A stretch of DNA of 8,211 nucleotides from JBCLLP01 sp039738635 (GTDB taxonomy: Bacteria > Patescibacteriota > Saccharimonadia > CAILAD01 > BJGX01). A program made the translations under genes and the position numbers. Below, in pieces: positions 1 through 6,400 of this stretch. The stretch covers positions 1 to 8,211 of the forward strand of contig JBCLLN010000023.1 in NCBI GenBank assembly GCA_039738635.1, read 5' to 3'. Under the pieces are notes generated by a model. That model ran no database searches, had not been told where the DNA came from, and worked only from the letters and a program-made list of their open reading frames with translations. Each line of letters starts with the position of its first letter. Within the stretch, counting starts at the first letter, position 1.

Positions 1-467
1 GCCTGGCTGTCACCAACAACATTAATATCACCTCTGGCGTCTTGCAAACCGCTGGCGTCACCCGCCTCACAAACGGCGGTGTCCTCCAAAACGTCAGCCA
101 TGGCGATGCCGGCAACTTCTTCACCGCCGGAAGCCTCACCGTAAACCGTGGCGGTACTGGTGCCGTTACATTCACAACAAACGGCGTATTGTACGGCGCT
201 GGCACAGCAGCGCTAGTGGCAACATCTGCCTCAGGATCCGCCAACCAGTGTCTTATTACTGTCCTAGCCGGTGGTGCACCATCATGGGGAAGCTGTACAG
301 CTGGTGGTGGAGTAACCACAATGTTATCCATAGGTGCATCCCCCAACGCTGAAGGTGCGACCATATCCGGCAATACCCTGACTCTCCAACCAGCTAGTGC
401 GTCCTTTGGTGGTGTGGTGACTACTGGTACCCAGACTTTTGCTGGTGCCAAGACCTTCTCAGCCGCT
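1..467 (+). repeat. ~210-residue repeat unit R1 (5' part outside window)
   Basis: This is the first visible copy of a unit that runs from GLAVTNN to QTFAGAKTF. In order it holds GVLQNVSH (bases 78-101), a LTVNRGGTG motif (135-161), NGVLYG (181-198), a cysteine pair at 249 and 294 (C-X14-C, ending WGSC), a P-N-A-x-G-A-T-I-S segment and LTLQPA before FGGVVTTGTQTFAGAKTF. It aligns with R3 without gaps over 3-458 at an offset of 1257 bases. The RGGTG...NGVLYG and FGGVVTTG...AKTF segments resemble motifs of phage tail fibres. The copy starts before the window. Confidence 0.85.
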
Positions 468-3400
468 GGTACGGGCCTGGCTGTCACTAATAATGCCACC
501 ATTGGTGGCACCTTAGGCGTCACCGGCACCAGCAACCTAGCGGCTATTAACGCTTCCGGTGCAGTTAACATACTTGGCTCCAACGACCTAACAGTTGGCA
601 CTGGCCTAACTTCCTTGGGCGGGGGATTAATCGTCACGGCCTTCAATATTAATATCGCCGTTGGTGACTTGCAAACCGCTGGCACCAGCCGCCTCACAAA
701 CGCCGGTGTCCTCCAAAACGTCAGCCATGGCGATGCCAGCACCTTCTTCACCGGTGGAAACCTCCCCGTAGCCTATGGCGGTACTGGTGCCGGTACATTC
801 ATAACAAACGGCGTATTGTACGGCTTTACCACAGGAGCGCTACAAGTTACTGCGGCCAGCACTGCCGCTAACCAGTGTCTAATAACCAGCGGCATTGGTA
901 CTGCACCTATATGGGGAAGCTGTACAGCTGGTGGTGGAGTAACCACAATGGCAGCCATAGGTGCAGCCCCCAACGCTAACGGTGCGACCATATCCATCAA
1001 TACCCTGACTCTCCAACCAGCTAGTTTGTTATTTGGTGGTGTGGTGACTACTGCTACCCAGACCTTTGCTGGCGCCAAGACCTTCGGCGAAGCTGGCACG
1101 GCCTTAAGCGTCACTAACGACGCCACTATTGGTGGCACCTTAGGTGTATCCGGCATTTCCAGCTTAGTTGCTATTAACGCTTCCGGTGCCTATACGCAAA
1201 GTGGTGTAGGCGCTAATACCTTCACCGGAGCCAGTAGCTTCACAGCCGCTGGTACGGGCCTGGCTGTCACTAACAACATTAATATCGCCTCTGGCGTCTT
1301 GCAAACCGCTGGCGTCACCCGCCTCACAAACGGCGGTGTCCTCCAAAACGTCAGCCATGCCGATGCCGGCAACTTCTTTACCGGCGGAAGCCTCACCGTA
1401 AACCGTGGCGGTACTGGTGCCGGTACATTTACAGCAAATGGCGTATTGTATGGTGACACTACCAGTGCACTGCAAGTTACTGCGGCCAGCACTTCCGCTA
1501 ACCAGTGTCTAACAACTAGCGGCATTGGTACTGCACCTATCTGGGGAAGCTGTACAGCTGGTAGTGGAGTAACCACCATGGCAGCCATCGGCGCCGCCCC
1601 CAACGCTGACGGTGCGACTATCTCCGGCGTCACCCTGACTCTCCAACCAGCTGATGGATCCAATGGTGGTGTGGTGACTACTGGTATCCAGACCTTTGCT
1701 GGTGCCAAGACCTTCACCGGAGCCATTAGCTTGCCAGCTAGCGTTACTATTAATACCGTTCCTTATAACTGGACTAACACGCCGGCCGTAGGCTCAAGTG
1801 CCCTGACCAATGATGGCTCTGGCAATTTAACCTGGCAGTCAGTTGGCGCCTGCGCGACCTGTATCACTGACGGTGGCAATGCTTTTGGCCTGGCGCCTAT
1901 AACCATTGGCACTAACAATGCGTTTGACCTGCAGTTTGAAACCAACAACGCAGTAAAATTAACGATATTAAGTGGCGGCAATGTCGGTATTGGCACAGCT
2001 ACCATCGGCACCAATAACCGTTTAATAGTAAATGCTTACAGTACCATTGATAACCTTGCCACCGCTCAGATTAACACCAACGCTGCTACCAACAAGGGCT
2101 TAGTGGTTCAGGGCTTTACTGGCCAAACCGCCGACTTGCTTCAGCTCCAGGATTTCGCCGGTACGGTTCTGGCCAAGATCGACGCCAGCGGTAACACTGA
2201 CATAGATGGCACCCTATTCGCAGGCACAGGCGATGCCTTCCAAGTCTCTGCCACTGGCGTGGTAACTTATCTAGCTGGTGCGGCTAATACTGACGCAGTA
2301 GTCTGCCATAATGGCTCTAACCAACTGGCTAGCTGTACCTCTACCTTTGCTACCCAGGGCTACGTAACTCTCCAGAATGCTTACGTTGGCGGTAACACCT
2401 TTAACGTAATAACCGGAGAAGGCGACCTAGCAGTTACCCTAACTAGCGCTAACTTTACAGTTAGTACTGCAGACGGCAGCACTAACACTACCACCATCTC
2501 CCGAGCTGACGGCGCCGGTGCTGTCGACCCAGCCCAGCTACTGCTACTAGACAACCTAGATACAAGTAGGGCTGTACCAGTTGGTCTTAGGATACAAGCT
2601 GCCGCTGGTGGCTTCACCACCGCCCTAGACCTAAGTGATGCCGAGATAGTAACCGCCATAGCCTTTGGAGCCAACGACATAGACTCCAGCAACTTCGACA
2701 TTGCCGGTCTTACCGGAACAATCACCACCAACGGAGGCTACACCCAGTCTGGCATCATAGCCAACACCTTCAGCGGAGCCAGTAGCTTCACCCTTGCTGC
2801 TGGTACGGGCCTGGCTGTCACTAGCGACGCCACTATTGGTGGTACCTTAGATGTAACTGGCACTTCCAACTTAGAGGATATCAACGCTGACGGTGCAGTT
2901 AACATACTTACCGGCAACGACCTAACAGTTGTCTCTGGTCTAACTTCCTTGGGCGGGACATTAAGCGTTACGGCTGGCAACGTTGATATCGAGGTTGGCG
3001 ACTTGCAAATCGCTGGCAGCAGCGTCATCACAAACGCCTTTGTCCTCCAAAATGTTAGCCATGCCGATGCCGGCAACTTCTTCACCGGTGGAAGCCTGAC
3101 CGTAGCCCGTGGCGGTACTGGTACTGTTGCCGGTACATTCACCACCAACGGCGTATTGTATGGCAATGCCACATCAGAGCTACTGGTAACTGCGGCCAGC
3201 ACTTCCGCCAACCAGTGTCTTATTGCTGTCCTAGTTGGTGGTGCACCATCATGGGGAAGCTGTACAGCTGGTGGTGGAGCCTTTGTGCAGGGTGGAAACA
3301 GTTTTGGGGCCACCGCAGTACTGGGAACAAATGATGTTAATGATCTTCAGTTTGAAACTAGCAACAGCCCCAGGCTCACCATCCAAAGCTCTACTGGCAA

Positions 3401-6400
3401 CGTCGGCATAGGCACCACCATCATCGGTACCAACAACCGCCTGATCGTTAACGCCTACAGCACAGTAGACAACCTGGCTACCGCCCAGATTAATACTAAT
3501 GCCGATACCAATAAGGGCTTGGTAATACAGGGCTTTAGTGCCACCCAATCAGCCGACCTCTTCCAGCTGCAAGATTCAGCCGGTCTTATCAACGCTTCCT
3601 TCAATTCCACTGGAGCCCAACTAACCCTGGGGCGTGTAGCTGGCTCTGGTACCGTCACCCAAGGCAGGCTATTGTTTGGCGATGGCACCACAAATAACTA
3701 CAGCACCACCCTGCAAAGCGCCACTATGACATTTGGCAGCCGTACCCTAACCATGCCTAACACAGGCGGTGCAGCCGACACCTTCTGTCTACTAACCCTA
3801 GGCAACTGTTTTGGTGCTGGTACAGGCGGAACATTGCAGGCAGCATATAACGCCGGCAACACCATCACCACTACCGATGCTAGAAACATCAGCATAACCC
3901 TAGCTGATACTGCTACCGACCAAGTATTTGAGATAACCCAAGCTGGTACCGCAAATGCCTTCCGAGTTAATGACGACGGTACCTTCTCTGACAGCACCCC
4001 ATTTGTAATTGATGCCAGTGGAAACGTCGGCATTGGGGATGCAAGTCCTGTAGCGTTGCTTACTGTGGGAGCGGGAGACCTTTTCCAGGTTATCTCTACT
4101 GGAGCAGTAAGGAGTATTCTCGGCGTTGTCGGCACGCCTACTTATTCTTTCACCGGAGACACCAACACTGGTATGTGGTCATCAGCAGCAGATGTGCTCA
4201 ACTTCTCAACTCTTGGAGTTAACGCCATAGAAATAGGAGCAGCTCAGAGAGTAGCCTTTGTCTCGGGAGCAGTAGCTACTCCTTCACACACTTTCATAGG
4301 AGACACCGACACTGGTATGTGGTCAGCAGGAGCAAATCTTCTCAACTTCTCAACTGCTGGAGCAGAAAGAGTACGAATTGATGCCAGCGGTAACGTCGGC
4401 ATCGGGACGACGACACCAGGGGCGAAATTAAGTGTAATCGGTACCCTCTCGACGGCCTCAATCTCAACTAGCCTATTACTCTCCCAAGACTTCACTAATT
4501 CCACTTACTGGAACAACTCTGCCGGCTGGACCGAAACCACCACTACCGCCACCCACACCACTGGCAACGTGACTGCACTTACAGCCACTGCCGCCAACGT
4601 GTTCTTGGGTGTCACCACCGGCGCAACCTATGAGGTAGGCTTTACGGTCGCTTCTAATACCACCACATCTAACACAGTTACACCAATGATCGGTGGTGTC
4701 TCTGGCCCGGCCCTGGGCGCTAATGCCACCCACACTGTAGTCATTACTACCACAGGCACCGGAGTATTAACCTTTACGCCTACCACTGACTTCAACGGAG
4801 TAATCTCGGCGGTGACGGTCAGAGTCATCACTTTATCAAGTAATGTACTAGCTGTTATGAATTCTGATGCCACCAACGGAATTGAATTCCGGGCTGGCGG
4901 AATTGGTCTTAACAACACTTTCATTGGTGCCCTCTCTGGCCAGGCCAACAGCACCGGTGCTAGCAACTCCGCCCTCGGCTTCACTGCCCTCCAATCCAAC
5001 ACCACCGGTGCTAGCAACTCCGCCCTCGGCTTCCAGACTCTTCGCTCCAACACTACCGGCAGCGAGAACAACGCCTTCGGCGTCAACGCCCTCTACAACA
5101 ACACCACCGGCAACTACAACGCCGCCTTCGGCCACACCGCCCTCAACTCCAACACCACCGGCACCCACAACGCCGCCCTCGGCTACCAGACCATGTACTA
5201 CAATACCACCGGCATCCATAACTCTGGTTTTGGCACCCAGGCCCTTCGCGCCAACACCACAGGCAACTACAACACCGGCATCGGCCTCCAGGCCCTCTAT
5301 GCCAACACCACAGGCATCTACAACACTGGTCTTGGTTACCGATCCGGCTATTCAGCCACGCCCGCCAACGCTAATACCATTGGCAGTTACAACACCTTCA
5401 TCGGCTACAACGCTGGCCCTGGTGTAGCCTCAGCCTCGTCGTTGCAAAACGCCACCGCTATAGGCGCTTATGCTGCCGTAAACCAGAATGATAGTTTGAT
5501 ACTTGGGTGTATTAATGGCACCAATGGTTGTACAGCTAGCACGAATGTCGGTATCGGCGACACCACTCCCGCAGCATTATTCACTGTAGGCAACGGCGAC
5601 TTGTTCCAAGTCAATTCATCTGGCGCAATCGCGGCCGCCACCGGAATAATTTCTTCTGGAACAATTCAATTCTCTTCTCTTACAACAGATGGCGCGTTAT
5701 ACACATCAGGTGGTAATGGTACTCTCACCACCACCGTTCCAAGTTCTGGCACTCTCGGATACTGGTCTCGTACGGGAACCACACTCTCTCCAGCAACGGC
5801 AAATGATCTTGTAACTCTTAATACTACAAACGTAACAGGTGCAGACCTCGGTATCACCAACACAGGTATCTACGCAGGTGCAGGAATACTTAACTTAACT
5901 GCTAACTTGGCAACAACTGGAACACTAGCAAGTATCACAGGCAATGGGATGACAACAGGTTCACTCCTCTCACTTTCATCAGCATCTATATCAGCAACAA
6001 CCGGGCAAAAAGGAATCAACGTTACATTCACTGGTGCACTCACTACTGGTACACAAACTACCTACGGTGGGTACTTCTCAAATGCTCGTACAGGCGCAAC
6101 TGCAGTTAATGTCGGTTTGTACGCAACTGCATCAGGTGCAGGGGGAGCGAACTACGCAGCGATCTTTGAGCAGGGGAATGTGGGGATTGGCGACACCACT
6201 CCCGCAGCATTATTAACCGTCGGCGCCGGTGATCTTTTCCAAGTCAATTCATCTGGCGCAATCGCGGCCGCCACTGGTTTGACCCTAACTGGTACGACTT
6301 CTATTAACAACAACACTAACTCTACCACTGATATTAACACTGGATCTTCAAACACACTTGTCACTATTGGTGGCGGTTTTGGAACCTTTTCTTTACAAAC

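Noticed and set aside
321..1580. In-frame ATG codons at 321, 948 and 1578 as possible gene starts.
   Set aside because: They fall at the same place in three repeat units, in the middle of conserved protein sequence, with open frame upstream and no Shine-Dalgarno-like sequence. They are internal methionines.
4947..5354. Regular 51-base repeats as a CRISPR array.
   Set aside because: There are no unique spacers; the whole period is a coding repeat with conserved residues and silent variation.
4848..5427. Overlapping open frames on both strands across the 17-residue array, including a Pro/Thr-rich + strand frame at 4867-5427.
   Set aside because: C-rich third positions in the 51-base repeats remove stops from several frames at once. 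The products are simple Pro/Thr or Gly/Val repeats without an independent start signal.
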